The notes under the pieces were generated by a model. The model saw nothing but the letters and a program-made list of their open reading frames with translations, was not told where the DNA came from and searched no databases. Below are positions 55,011-63,848 of a DNA stretch of 64,000 nucleotides, in pieces. Origin of the DNA: Streptomyces flavofungini (GTDB lineage Bacteria > Actinomycetota > Actinomycetes > Streptomycetales > Streptomycetaceae); NCBI RefSeq assembly GCF_030388665.1, contig NZ_CP128846.1, positions 682,001 to 746,000 on the forward strand, in the 5' to 3' direction. Every line of letters starts with the position of its first letter. Position 1 is the stretch's first letter. Both the position numbers and the translations under genes were made by a program.

Positions 55011-56975
55011 ATGACGACCCCCACGGAGGCCACAGCCCCCGCGACACCGGGCCCCGAAACCGACCCCGACCCCGGCCTCACCGCCACCTCCGCACCCGCA
55101 CCCACACCCACACCACTGAACCCATCCACACCACTGAGACCACCCACCCCCGCTCCCAGTCCCCACCCCACCCTCCGCCTCCTGCGCCACCTCCTCCCCC
55201 ACTGGCGCAGGCTGCTGCCCGCCGCGCTCGCCGCAGCCGGGAGCGACCTCGCCGGTGCCGCGCTGATGTGCACGGCCGCCTGGCTCATCACCCGGGCCGC
55301 CGAGCAGCCGCCGCTCGCCTCGGTCGCCCTCGCGATCGTCGCCGTACGGGCCCTTGCCCTGGGGCGCGGGGCGCTGCGCTACGCCGACCGGCTGCTCGGT
55401 CACGACGGGGTGCTGCGGGCCGTCGCGGGCTTCCGGACCCGGGTGTACGAGGCGCTGGTGCCGCTCGCCCCCGCGGGCACCCCCGTGTTCCGGGGCGGCG
55501 ACCTGCTGACCCGCCTCGTCGACGACGTCGGCGCCGCCCAGGACCTGTTGCTGCGGGTGCTGTTCCCGGTGGCGGCCGCGTGCGCGGTCGCGGCGACCGC
55601 CACGGGTTTCGCCACGGTGCTGCTGCCGCAGGCGGGTGCCCTGCTGGGGCTGCTCCTCGTCGTGGCGGGAGTCCTCGTACCCGTGCTGGTGCTCACGGTC
55701 TCGCGCCGCACGGGCCACGCGGAGAAGCAGGCGAGGGCCGACCTCGCCGCGCTGACCGTCGACTTGACGCGAGGCGCGGCGGACCTGGCCGCGTACGGTG
55801 CGCGGGGCCGGGCGGAGGAGCGGGCCCGCAGCGCCTCCGCACGCATCGCCGCACTCGAACGCCACCAGGCCCGCACGACGTCGCTCGCCTCGGCCGTGGT
55901 CCTGCTGCTCCAGGGCGGGGCGACGGTGGGCGTGACCTGGCTCGCGGTGGGCGCGCACGCGGACGGCGCGCTGCCCGCAACGCACGTCACCGTCCTCGCG
56001 GTCCTGGCGCTGGTGTCCTTCGAGGCCCTGGTGCCCCTGCCCACGGCAGCCCGCCACCTCGCCGCGGTGCGGGCCTCCGCCCGCCGCCTGGCCGACCTCC
56101 TCGACGAGCCACCGCCCGTCGTCGACCCGCCCTCCCCGGAACCGCTCATCGCCGCCACGTCGCCGAACGGGGCACAGCTCACGGCCCCCGAGCCGCTCAG
56201 CGTGACGCGGCCAACCGCCCCTGAGCCGCCCAGCATGACACCCCTCGCCACCCTTGATCCGCTGAGTGATCCGCTGAGCGACCCGCTGAGCCCGGCGCCG
56301 CTCGCCGCCGAACCACTGGGGGTGGAGATCACCGACCTCCGGGTGCGCCACCGCCCCGGCGGCCCCCTGGCCCTGGACGGGGTGGCCCTGCGCCTGCGGC
56401 CCGGCCGCCGCGTCGTGCTCATCGGTGCCAGCGGTTCGGGGAAGTCGACGCTGATCGCGGCGCTCATGCGGTTCGTCCCGTACGAAGCCGGATCGATCCG
56501 CGTCGGCGGCCGCGAACTGCGGGACTGCGCGGGTGCCGACGTCCGCGCCGTGATCACCGGCATGACCCAGGACGCCCACGTCTTCCACACCACGGTCCGC
56601 GCCAACCTGGCCCTGGCCCGCCCCGACGCCACGGACGCCGACCTCATCGACGCGGCGCGCAGGGCCCGTCTCCTGGACTGGATCGACTCGCTGCCCGACC
56701 GCTGGGACACCCTCGTCGGCGGCGACGGCGCGACGATGTCGGGCGGCCAGCGCACCCGCCTCCTCCTGGCCCGCGCCCTCCTCGCCGACCCACCCGTCCT
56801 GGTCCTGGACGAACCCACGGAGGGCCTGGACCCGGCCACGGCGGCCGCAGTGCTCACCGACATCCTCGACGCCACCCGGGGCCGCACCACACTCCTGGTC
56901 ACCCACGAACGCTCGGGCCTCACGGCGGCGGACGAGATCGTGACCCTCGACCGCGGCCGGGTCGTGCCCGCCTGA
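55011..56975 (+). CDS. cydC: ABC transporter for cytochrome bd assembly, CydC
   Basis: 654 residues. A 55-residue Pro/Thr-rich N-terminal region (PTPTPLNPSTPLRPP) precedes the six-helix domain, whose start TLRLLRHLLPHWRRLLPAAL is the usual CydC N-terminus. The NBD has Walker A IGASGSGKSTLIAALM, signature TMSGGQRTRLLLARALL, Walker B PVLVLDEPTEGLD and H-loop LVTHER. A repetitive linker (PLSDPLSDPLSPAPL, about residues 415-430) joins the two domains. Heterodimer partner of CydD. ATG 55011 with AGGAAGG 10-17 bases upstream. Confidence 0.9.
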   Translation: MTTPTEATAPATPGPETDPDPGLTATSAPAPTPTPLNPSTPLRPPTPAPSPHPTLRLLRHLLPHWRRLLPAALAAAGSDLAGAALMCTAAWLITRAAEQPPLASVALAIVAVRALALGRGALRYADRLLGHDGVLRAVAGFRTRVYEALVPLAPAGTPVFRGGDLLTRLVDDVGAAQDLLLRVLFPVAAACAVAATATGFATVLLPQAGALLGLLLVVAGVLVPVLVLTVSRRTGHAEKQARADLAALTVDLTRGAADLAAYGARGRAEERARSASARIAALERHQARTTSLASAVVLLLQGGATVGVTWLAVGAHADGALPATHVTVLAVLALVSFEALVPLPTAARHLAAVRASARRLADLLDEPPPVVDPPSPEPLIAATSPNGAQLTAPEPLSVTRPTAPEPPSMTPLATLDPLSDPLSDPLSPAPLAAEPLGVEITDLRVRHRPGGPLALDGVALRLRPGRRVVLIGASGSGKSTLIAALMRFVPYEAGSIRVGGRELRDCAGADVRAVITGMTQDAHVFHTTVRANLALARPDATDADLIDAARRARLLDWIDSLPDRWDTLVGGDGATMSGGQRTRLLLARALLADPPVLVLDEPTEGLDPATAAAVLTDILDATRGRTTLLVTHERSGLTAADEIVTLDRGRVVPA

Positions 56976-57326
56976 CACCCGGCCGTCAGCAGCGAGCGGC
57001 GACCGCGCCCCGCCTCGCCACCCTGCTCCCTCAGAGTCGCGCGGATCTTCGCTGAGGCAGCTTCGCCCCCCTTGCGCGCGGTCGCCGGACCGACTGTGAA
57101 CCGACCCGATCGAACCGGCAGACGGCCTCCCGGCTCACCGACGCGGCAGCGGGTGCCGCATCGACGCCGCGGACGATGGGGCCGTACGAGGTACCTCCCG
57201 GGCGCTCACGCACTCCTGCGCGCTCGCATCACTACCGTGAGGGACACATGCCCTGACGGGCGGCGGGGGTTGGGCCCTCGACGGCGCCAACTCGGCGTAT
57301 CGCCCCCTGGGTGGTTGAGCCCGGAC
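56976..57326. other. 351-bp spacer, nothing recognised
   Basis: Between the convergent cydC and SRPBCC genes. No family signature in any frame, no long perfect hairpin and no repeat was seen. Short open frames are present in all phases, as expected for high-G+C DNA. Confidence 0.6.
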
Positions 57327-57791
57327 TCAGCCGGCAGCCGAGGCCCGGCGACGGGCCAGCGCACCGTTGGCCGCGTCCAGAATGTTCCCGAAGGTCCGCG
57401 TGATGATCGGCCGCGCCACCCGGCGCGTGAGGAAGCCGCCGATCAGGGGGACGGGGATCTCCGCACGGGTGGTCCAGCGGACCAGGGTGCCGCCCTCGAC
57501 CTCCTCGAAGGTCATACGGCCGAGTTCGTGGCGGGAGGGCGGCAGGCTGCGCTCGACGACGTACTCGGTGGCGTACGGCGGGTCGTAGTGCGTGATGCGC
57601 TCGCGGAACCAGCCGATCAGCCAGAGGTGGTCGCGCACCGCGCCGACGCCGTAGGGCGCGGTCTCGCCGGGGCGGTTCAGGCGGCAGCGGACCGCCAGGG
57701 GGGAGCGCGTGTAGTTGGTGGTCGTGGTGAGCCAGTCGAAGACGTCATCGACGGGGGCGGCGACGACACGTTCGACGATCATGGTTTCCAT
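57327..57791 (-). CDS. SRPBCC (START-like) family protein
   Basis: 154 residues. The start MIVERVVAAPVDDVFDWLTT and the strand-rich middle (GRMTFEEVEGGTLVRWTTRA) followed by a C-terminal helix (RPIITRTFGNILDAANGALA) are typical of the polyketide cyclase/SRPBCC fold, which binds hydrophobic ligands. It overlaps the end of the ECF41 sigma gene by 13 bp and is translationally coupled to it, so it may be its partner or target. Which ligand it binds cannot be inferred. Confidence 0.8.
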   Translation of the reverse strand: METMIVERVVAAPVDDVFDWLTTTTNYTRSPLAVRCRLNRPGETAPYGVGAVRDHLWLIGWFRERITHYDPPYATEYVVERSLPPSRHELGRMTFEEVEGGTLVRWTTRAEIPVPLIGGFLTRRVARPIITRTFGNILDAANGALARRRASAAG

Positions 57792-58675
57792 GGCTGGTTG
57801 CCTCCTCTGTCGAGCGGGAGCACCGTCTCCGCACGGTGCAGCTTGTCCGGGTTGCGCATGCCGTAGAGGCCGGCGATCCGGCCGTCGTGGATCTCGAAAG
57901 CCACCAGCCAGTCGAGTTCGCCGTCGGTGACGAACCGCGCCGCGGGCATGCCGTTGTACGTGGCGTACTCGACCCGGGTCGCCTCGGTCGTGGTCTTGAT
58001 CACGCCGAGGACGAACCGGGCGACCTCGGCGCTGCCCACGATCGGGCGGCGGGCGGCGACGACCTTTCCGCCGCCGTCGGAGATCTGCACGACATCGGGC
58101 GCCAACAGGTCCATCAGCGCCTGCACTTCGCCGGTCGACGCCGCGAACAGGAACCGCTGGACGATCTCCCGGCTCGCGCCGGAGTCGGGCTCGAAACGGC
58201 GGCGCCGCGCGTGCACGTGACGGCGCGCACGGTGGGCGATCTGGCGGACGGCGACTTCGGTCTTGCCGATCGACGCGGCGACCTCGCCGTGGGTGTAGCC
58301 GAACACGTCGTGCAGCACGAACACGGCGCGCTCGGTGGGGTTCAGGGTCTCCAGGACGAGCATCATGGCCATCGACAGCGACTCGGCGAGGATCGCGTCG
58401 TCGCTCACGCCGGGCTCGGTGCGGATCGGCTCGGGCAGCCAGGAGCCGACGTACTCCTCACGGCGCGCCTTGGCCGCACGCAGGTGGTTGAGGGACTGCC
58501 GGGTCACGATGCGGACCAGGTAGGCACGCGGGTGCTCGACGGTGGCGGGGTCGACCGCGCGCCAGCGCAGATAGCTCTCCTGCAGCACGTCCTCCGCGTC
58601 GGTGGCACTGCCCAGCATCTCGTAGGCGATGGTGAACAGCAGCGGCCGGTGCTCGGTGAAGGCGTCCTCAGCCAT
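57779..58675 (-). CDS. ECF41-type RNA polymerase sigma factor
   Basis: 298 residues. Sigma region 2 (FTIAYEMLGSATDAEDVLQE), region 4 (LNPTERAVFVLHDVFGYTHG and IGKTEVAVRQIAHRARRHV) and a C-terminal SnoaL-like domain (residues 175-298). The ECF41 hallmarks are here: WLPEP between the sigma regions, DGGGK in the middle of the extension, and NPDKL near the end. The C-terminal domain acts as a built-in regulator in this group instead of an anti-sigma factor. ATG 58675. No carboxymuconolactone decarboxylase-type partner gene is adjacent, the SRPBCC gene takes that place. TGTCACG on the minus strand at 58769-58775 resembles a -35 element of this group but no matching -10 was found. Confidence 0.92.
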   Translation of the reverse strand: MAEDAFTEHRPLLFTIAYEMLGSATDAEDVLQESYLRWRAVDPATVEHPRAYLVRIVTRQSLNHLRAAKARREEYVGSWLPEPIRTEPGVSDDAILAESLSMAMMLVLETLNPTERAVFVLHDVFGYTHGEVAASIGKTEVAVRQIAHRARRHVHARRRRFEPDSGASREIVQRFLFAASTGEVQALMDLLAPDVVQISDGGGKVVAARRPIVGSAEVARFVLGVIKTTTEATRVEYATYNGMPAARFVTDGELDWLVAFEIHDGRIAGLYGMRNPDKLHRAETVLPLDRGGNQPWKP

Positions 58676-58793
58676 GACCCGTCCCCCTCACGCGTACGCG
58701 TCGGCACTTGCGCATCACACCTGCTCCTCTCGTCGGACGCTCATCGAGACACCTCACGCCGGGAAACCGTGACAGGTCGCCGGTGTGATTCGC

Positions 58794-58830
58794 TTCACAG
58801 CGGGTGCCCCAGGTTCACAGCGGGTCCCCC
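58794..58830. repeat. 20-bp direct repeat in the sigma factor promoter region
   Basis: TTCACAGCGGGTGCCCC (58794-58810) recurs as TTCACAGCGGGTCCCCC (58814-58830), 16 of 17 identical, period 20. It lies in the 379-bp spacer between the divergent ECF41 and small membrane protein genes, otherwise empty. Confidence 0.7.
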
Positions 58831-59054
58831 GGATGCGGCGTGGCGACATGCCGTGGCGCCATTCGGCTCGGACAAGATGCGACTTCAACGAGTCACTGCG
58901 TCATGGCGGCAGACCGGGGCATAAGGATTGCGGCGCGGCATCGACGTCCTGGGCCGCGGCAGCGGTGCCGGGCCCGCCCCGGGCGCCCCACCCCTCTCAC
59001 CCCACGCCCCACCTCACACCCCGCACCCGCCCCCACCCCGCACAGGAGCCGTCG

Positions 59055-59405
59055 ATGACCGACCACCGCGCCTTGGCCGCGGGCGCCGCGCTGTTCACCG
59101 TGAGCGCCGTGTACGCCGCACAGGCCCACGCCTGGCTCCCCGCCGTCGGCCTCGTCCACGGGGCCGGGTTCCTCGCCGCCCGGGCCCGGCGCGAGCGCGC
59201 CGCACAGCGCTGCGCCCGCGCGCTCGCGCAGCGCGCCGAACTCGTCGCGCGCCCCAGCCCGGAGCCCCCGTTCGCGCCGGCCCTGCTGAAGGAGGTCAGC
59301 CGCGGCTGGACCGAGCTCAACGCGGCGTGCTGCCTGCACGCGTGGCTGTCGAGGGGCGACGAGCACGATCCCGCGCGCTGCCGGGGGACGGCACCGGCGT
59401 CCTGA
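59055..59405 (+). CDS. Small predicted membrane protein, hypothetical
   Basis: 116 residues. Starts at ATG 59055 after AGGAG. Residues 5-45 form one or two hydrophobic segments (ALAAGAALFTVSAVYAAQAH, WLPAVGLVHGAGFLAARARR) followed by an Arg-rich cytoplasmic helix and an amphipathic tail with CCLHAWLSRG. I do not recognise a family. Monocistronic, divergent from the ECF41 gene. Confidence 0.65.
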   Translation: MTDHRALAAGAALFTVSAVYAAQAHAWLPAVGLVHGAGFLAARARRERAAQRCARALAQRAELVARPSPEPPFAPALLKEVSRGWTELNAACCLHAWLSRGDEHDPARCRGTAPAS

Positions 59406-59489
59406 GTCGGCCACCTCGTCGGCCGCGTCAGCGACCTGGGTCGGAGCACGTCGCGCGCCACCGGGCGGCCTCGGGCCGGTAGGTCCGGG

Positions 59490-60338
59490 TCAGCCCAGGA
59501 ATTCCGCGGTGGTCGCCACGAACCGGTCGGCGTCGTCCAGCCAGGGGAAGTGCGCAGACCCGGGCTGTACGACGCAGGTGGCGTCGGGGAACAGCGCGGC
59601 GAACTCCGCCGTGGACGCGGGCGGGCTGTTCAGGTCGAACGCTCCGGCGAGCAGCAGGACGGGGGCGGTGAGCGCGGTGAGCGCCGCACGAGTGGCTTCC
59701 GGCGTGAAGGCGCCCTCGGCCCCGAAGAGGGCGGCGGCCTCGTCGTTGGCGGGTCGGCTGTCCGCGTGGTGCCGGGCGGCCGCCTCGTCCCAACGGCCGT
59801 AGAAGAAGGGCGCGATCGCGTCCCAGTCGCCGCCCGCGCCCTGGGTGATCGCTTCCAGGGCGGCGTACGCGGCGGGGAACCACGGCTCGTCCTTGCGGGC
59901 CTGCGCCAGCGCCCGGCGCTCCTCCCCCGTGACCGCGATGCCGACGGCACGGGAGCCGGGGGCTATGAGGGCGAGCCTGCGGACGCGGGCCGGGTGGCGG
60001 GCCGCGTACTGCGTGGCGACGTTCGCGCCCGCGGAGTGACCGAGCAAGTCGATCTCGGGCAGGGCGAGGTGGGCGCGCAGCGCCTCGACGTCGTCCACGA
60101 GGTGGTCACAGCGGTACGTGGAGGTGTCGTCGGGCAGCTCGGAGCGGCCGGTGCCGCGCAGGTCGAGGACGATCAGCTTGCGGTGCGCGGACAGGCCGCC
60201 GAGGTCTCCGAGGTAGGCGGAGTCCGCGGGGCCGCCGGGGACGCAGACGAGTGGGGCGCCGACGCCGGTCTCGCGGTAGGCGAGCCGGGTCCCGTCGGGT
60301 GCGCAGAAGGTGGGCATGGCCTGGATACTGCCAGCCAT
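59490..60338 (-). CDS. Alpha/beta hydrolase, proline iminopeptidase-like
   Basis: 282 residues. Oxyanion-hole CVPGGPADSAYLGD, nucleophile DLLGHSAGANVATQYAARHP (GHSAG Ser), acid LLAGAFDLNSPP and His in GSAHFPWLDD make a complete triad in the alpha/beta hydrolase fold, with a mobile cap between. The early PGGP motif suggests the proline iminopeptidase branch, but small-ester or lactone hydrolysis is equally possible. Start ATG 60338 or 60317. The start abuts an AACCTGGTT box shared with the divergent regulator, which likely controls it. Confidence 0.83.
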   Translation of the reverse strand: MAGSIQAMPTFCAPDGTRLAYRETGVGAPLVCVPGGPADSAYLGDLGGLSAHRKLIVLDLRGTGRSELPDDTSTYRCDHLVDDVEALRAHLALPEIDLLGHSAGANVATQYAARHPARVRRLALIAPGSRAVGIAVTGEERRALAQARKDEPWFPAAYAALEAITQGAGGDWDAIAPFFYGRWDEAAARHHADSRPANDEAAALFGAEGAFTPEATRAALTALTAPVLLLAGAFDLNSPPASTAEFAALFPDATCVVQPGSAHFPWLDDADRFVATTAEFLG

Positions 60339-60395
60339 AACCTGGTTATACAACCAGGTTGTAGCGAGGTGCAGGGGTGGGTGTATAACCGGGTT
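60339..60395. promoter_or_regulatory. Three AACCNGGTT boxes in the divergent promoter region
   Basis: AACCTGGTT (60339-60347), AACCAGGTT (60352-60360) and AACCGGGTT (60387-60395) are each near-perfect palindromes around a free centre; the first two also form a larger inverted repeat with a 4-bp gap. The first touches the hydrolase start codon and the last directly precedes the regulator GTG at 60396. The whole spacer is only 57 bp, so operator and promoters must overlap. Confidence 0.65.
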
Positions 60396-61046
60396 GTGGC
60401 ACGCGAAGAGAGTGAGCGGCGAAGCCCCGGAGCACCGGCAGGAGAGCCCGGGGCAGCGGCCGGGGAGCCCACGGGAACGCTGACCGAGGAGCAGGCCGAG
60501 CGAATGCTCGCCGCCATGAACGAGGTCATCCGCGCGGGCGAGGAGATGCGCGCGCTGCGCGCCGAGATGATCAAGGTGTTCGTCCGCTTCGGCTGGACCC
60601 AGGACAGGATCGCCCGGCTCACCGGGATGAGTCAGCCCGCGGTGTCCAAGCAGGTGGCGAAGTACAAGCAGGAGGAGGCGCCGCCCCCGCAGGACCTCTC
60701 CCTGGACCAGCACGACGTCCCGTGGCTCGAAGGACGCCTGTGGGGTCTGGCGGAGGAGATCGTCGAGGTCTCGCCGGACACGGCCCACTGCGCCCGCCAC
60801 GTCCACGCCGTCGCCCGGGGCAGGAAGCGCTTCACGCCGCAGCACGTCGACGAGTTGCGGCGCCTCGTCGAGGAGGACCTGAGGCGGCGCGACCCCGCGC
60901 TGCCCCGCTCCTTCCGGGACGCCTACGACAGGATCAGCCGGGGCCTCGACGTGCCCGTGCGCACGGCCGCCGCCCCGGGCCCGGCCTCCGTGCGCCGCGC
61001 CCTCGCCTGCCAGATCCAGCGCGAGCGGCTGCGCCACGGCTCCTGA
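60396..61046 (+). CDS. Helix-turn-helix regulator (sigma-70 region 4-like/MerR-like)
   Basis: 216 residues. The clear DNA-binding part is FGWTQDRIARLTGMSQPAVS with KQVAKYK (residues about 66-90), a classic HTH. A helical N-terminal stretch (EQAERMLAAMNEVIRAGEEM) may dimerise, and the C-terminal half (LWGLAEEIVEVSPDTAHCAR, FTPQHVDELRRLVEEDLRRR) is all-helical and may sense a ligand. Start GTG 60396 or in-frame GTG 60381. Divergent from the alpha/beta hydrolase; the three AACCNGGTT boxes between them suggest autoregulation and control of the hydrolase. Confidence 0.78.
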   Translation: MAREESERRSPGAPAGEPGAAAGEPTGTLTEEQAERMLAAMNEVIRAGEEMRALRAEMIKVFVRFGWTQDRIARLTGMSQPAVSKQVAKYKQEEAPPPQDLSLDQHDVPWLEGRLWGLAEEIVEVSPDTAHCARHVHAVARGRKRFTPQHVDELRRLVEEDLRRRDPALPRSFRDAYDRISRGLDVPVRTAAAPGPASVRRALACQIQRERLRHGS

Positions 61047-61243
61047 CGCGGTGGACGGGGCCCCCGTGGCTCGGCGGACGTACCGGCACGCGAGGCGGCG
61101 CGGACGCCCCGGTGTGCAAGTTGTGAGGACACGTCAAGTGATCAACACACCCAGGCCACCTGGGCGTAACCGGCGCTGCCTTGGATGACGGCGCCGGTGT
61201 CGCCCTCGCGGCCCGGTCCCCCACCCCCACAGGGAGAACCCTC

Positions 61244-62221
61244 ATGCCCCACTCCACGCCGCGTACCCACACGGTCGCCGCCACCGCCGTGGCGCTGGCC
61301 GCGACAGCGACGCTGGTGGCCACCGCACCCACCGCGTCGGCGGCGGAAACCCCGCAGCTGAAGGTGCTCACGTACAACGCCTTCCTGTTCAGCAAGACGC
61401 TGTACCCGAACTGGGGCCAGGACCACCGCGCCAAGGCGATCCCGGCCGCCGGGTTCTTCCAGGGCAATGACGTCGTCGTCCTCCAGGAGGCCTTCGACAA
61501 CTCCGCCTCCGACGCGCTCCAGGCGAACGCCGAGGCCGCCTATCCGCACCAGACGCCCGTCATGGGCCGGTCCAAGAGCGGCTGGGACGCCACCGGCGGC
61601 GCCTACTCCGCGACGACCCCCGAGGACGGCGGCGTGACCGTCCTCAGCAAGTGGCCGATCGTGCGCAAGGAGCAGTACGTCTACAAGGACGCCTGCGGCG
61701 GGGACTGGTACTCCAACAAGGGCTTCGTCTACACCGTCCTGGACGTGAACGGCACCAGGGTCCACGTCGTGGGCACCCACGCGCAGTCCACCGACCCCGG
61801 CTGCGCCGCGGGCCAGGCGGCCCGCACGCGCGCCGCGCAGTTCAAGGAGCTCGACGCGTTCCTCGACGCCAAGAAGATCCCGGCGAACGAACAGGTCATG
61901 GTGGCGGGCGACTTCAACGTGGACCGGCACAGCGACGAGTACGCCTCGATGCTCACCGACGCCGGACTCGCGCCCGCGGACGCCCGCACCGGCCACGCGT
62001 ACTCCTTCGACACGAAGGACAACTCGATCGCCTCCGAGCGCTACCCGGACGACCCGCGCGAGGACCTCGACCACGTGCTGCACCGCGCGGGCCACGCCCG
62101 TCCCGCGAACTGGCGGAACGACGTGGTGAAGGAGACCACCACGCCCTGGACCGTGTCGAGCTGGGGCAAGGAGTACACGTACGACAACCTCTCCGACCAC
62201 TACCCCGTGATCGGCCACTGA
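61244..62221 (+). CDS. Secreted sphingomyelin phosphodiesterase (neutral sphingomyelinase C-type)
   Basis: 325 residues with a signal peptide (about 35 residues, ending in PTASA|AE). Endonuclease/exonuclease/phosphatase fold: LKVLTYNAFLF (Asn), VLQEAFDN (catalytic Glu), MVAGDFNVDRH (DxN metal site), REDLDHVL and the last His of SDHYPVIGH. The HGTHAQSTDPGC-like region (VVGTHAQSTDPGC) is typical of bacterial sphingomyelinases. Probably cleaves sphingomyelin or other phosphodiesters outside the cell. ATG 61244 with AGGGAG upstream. A long hairpin follows the stop. Confidence 0.87.
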   Translation: MPHSTPRTHTVAATAVALAATATLVATAPTASAAETPQLKVLTYNAFLFSKTLYPNWGQDHRAKAIPAAGFFQGNDVVVLQEAFDNSASDALQANAEAAYPHQTPVMGRSKSGWDATGGAYSATTPEDGGVTVLSKWPIVRKEQYVYKDACGGDWYSNKGFVYTVLDVNGTRVHVVGTHAQSTDPGCAAGQAARTRAAQFKELDAFLDAKKIPANEQVMVAGDFNVDRHSDEYASMLTDAGLAPADARTGHAYSFDTKDNSIASERYPDDPREDLDHVLHRAGHARPANWRNDVVKETTTPWTVSSWGKEYTYDNLSDHYPVIGH

Positions 62222-62258
62222 GGCGGCGCCCCGCCGGGAACGACGGCGCGGGGCAGGA

Positions 62259-62306
62259 ACGACGACGGGGCGGGGACGGAACGCGCGGCATCCGCCCCGT
62301 CGTCGT
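62259..62306. terminator. Bidirectional terminator
   Basis: A perfect 15-bp stem, ACGACGACGGGGCGG with CCGCCCCGTCGTCGT, encloses an 18-base loop between the convergent sphingomyelinase (stop 62221) and FG-GAP (stop 62343) genes. Confidence 0.85.
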
Positions 62307-62342
62307 CCCCGCCCCTGAGCCGTCGGGCCGGTGGCCTTCGGG

Positions 62343-63848
62343 TCAGCGCAGGTCGCTGCCGAAGAGCGCCGCGACGGACGGCGCCGCGAGGTCCTTGGGT
62401 CCGAAGGCCACGGCGTTCGTGACGGTCAGGCCCGTGGAGGTGCCGCGCAGGGACCACAGGGCGCCCGCGTCGGCGTTCTCGTGGACGGAGGAGGCGGCGA
62501 GGTCGCCGCGGCCGTCGCCGTTGACGTCGAGCAGGGCGGCGGCCGCGCCGAACCGGTCGTTCTTCTCGGCCACGCCGGGTACGCCCGCCGTGTTCTGGTG
62601 GAAGGCCTGCGCGCCGGTGCCGGTCACGCCGGAGGCGCTGCCGCGGACGAGGACGACCAAGCCCGCGTCGGTGACGCTGCCCACGTCCTCGCCGGGGACG
62701 CCGAGCGCGATGTCGGCGTAGCCGTCGCCGGTGACGTCGCCGACGGCGAGGGAGGCTCCGAAGAGGTCACCCTCCTCCTCGACGCCGGGCACGCCGGGCA
62801 GGTCCTGGTCGAACTTCTGGACGGCGTCCTTCAGGCCGTTCGCGGAGCCGTAGGCGACCGTGACCTTGTTCGCCTCGTCCTCGGTGTTGCCGGACACCAC
62901 GTCGTCGTACTTGTCGCCGTTGATGTCGCCGACCGCGACGGCGCCGCGCGAGCCGGGGGCGTCGCCACGGGTGAAGCCCTTGGGGCTGCCGTAGAGGACG
63001 CTGTTGCCCCACGAGCCGTCGCCGTAGTAGTCGTTCATGGCGATGTCGGCGCGGCCGTCGCCGTTGATGTCACCGACGGCCTGGGGGACGACCGGGCCCT
63101 TGACGGAGCTGGGTCCGTCCACGCAGACGTCGGGGTTCTGGATGCAGGCCGGGCTCGGGCGCTCGTCGTCGTCATAGCTCGACCACTGCGACTTCTCCAT
63201 GAAGTCGAGCGTGCCCGCGGGGGTGCCCGTGCGGGTCAGCGGGCCCTTCCAGAGCTTCGCCTTCTGGCCGACCGGGTCGTCGCCGTGGTAGGCGACTCCG
63301 GCGAACAGGGCCAGGTCGGTCTTGCCGTCGCCGTCGAAGTCGCCCGCCTGCGGGCGGAACCCGTAGGTGGCGATCTTCGTGCCGCCGGTCAGGCCGGACG
63401 CGGAGCCCCACAGGACCACCGCGCCCGCGCTGCCGGCCTGGCCGCCGGAGCCGATGACCAGGTCGGTGAAGCCGTCGCCGTCCAGGTCGCCCTTGGTGAA
63501 GGACCTGCCGAACTCCTGCTTGGTGGCGGCGGAACCGGGGACGCCGCTGGTCGAGCGGCTGATGATCTTCTTGTGGGCGGGGTCGAGGCCGTTCTTGGTG
63601 CCGTACGTCACCGCGACGTACCCGGCCTGCTTCTTGCCCGAGACGGTGGCGCCCGGAGCGCCGACCACCAGATCGGCGTACCCGTCGCCGTTGAAGTCGT
63701 CGGAGGCCTTGGCGGCGGCCTTCTTCGCGGTGGGGGCGGCGGCCTCGGCCCGATCCTGCCCGAGGGACCAGGCGGTGAACCCGCCCGTCAGCAGGAACGT
63801 GGCGATCAGAGGTGCGGTGAGTCGTACACGACGGCTTGCTCGCGACAT
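62343..63848 (-). CDS. Secreted FG-GAP/VCBS repeat protein
   Basis: 501 residues with a signal peptide (RLTAPLIATFLLTGGFTAWS). Seven Ca-binding repeats of the DxxGDGxxD type are visible: DFNGDGYAD, DLDGDGFTD, DFDGDGKTD, DINGDGRAD, DINGDKYDD, DVTGDGYAD and DVNGDGRGD, interspersed with VYG/FGAS blade motifs, so it should fold as an integrin-like beta-propeller outside the cell. A Cys pair (ACIQNPDVCVDG, about residue 235) may cross-link a loop. Family members bind Ca2+ and surfaces or partner proteins. ATG 63848. Confidence 0.88.
   Translation of the reverse strand: MSRASRRVRLTAPLIATFLLTGGFTAWSLGQDRAEAAAPTAKKAAAKASDDFNGDGYADLVVGAPGATVSGKKQAGYVAVTYGTKNGLDPAHKKIISRSTSGVPGSAATKQEFGRSFTKGDLDGDGFTDLVIGSGGQAGSAGAVVLWGSASGLTGGTKIATYGFRPQAGDFDGDGKTDLALFAGVAYHGDDPVGQKAKLWKGPLTRTGTPAGTLDFMEKSQWSSYDDDERPSPACIQNPDVCVDGPSSVKGPVVPQAVGDINGDGRADIAMNDYYGDGSWGNSVLYGSPKGFTRGDAPGSRGAVAVGDINGDKYDDVVSGNTEDEANKVTVAYGSANGLKDAVQKFDQDLPGVPGVEEEGDLFGASLAVGDVTGDGYADIALGVPGEDVGSVTDAGLVVLVRGSASGVTGTGAQAFHQNTAGVPGVAEKNDRFGAAAALLDVNGDGRGDLAASSVHENADAGALWSLRGTSTGLTVTNAVAFGPKDLAAPSVAALFGSDLR

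Noticed and set aside
56976..57326. Short open frames in the cydC/SRPBCC spacer
   Set aside because: No ribosome site, no family signature, and composition typical of shadow frames.
58760..58780. TGTCACG as an autoregulatory ECF41 promoter
   Set aside because: The CGTC element expected about 16 bases downstream is missing (nearest is at 28).
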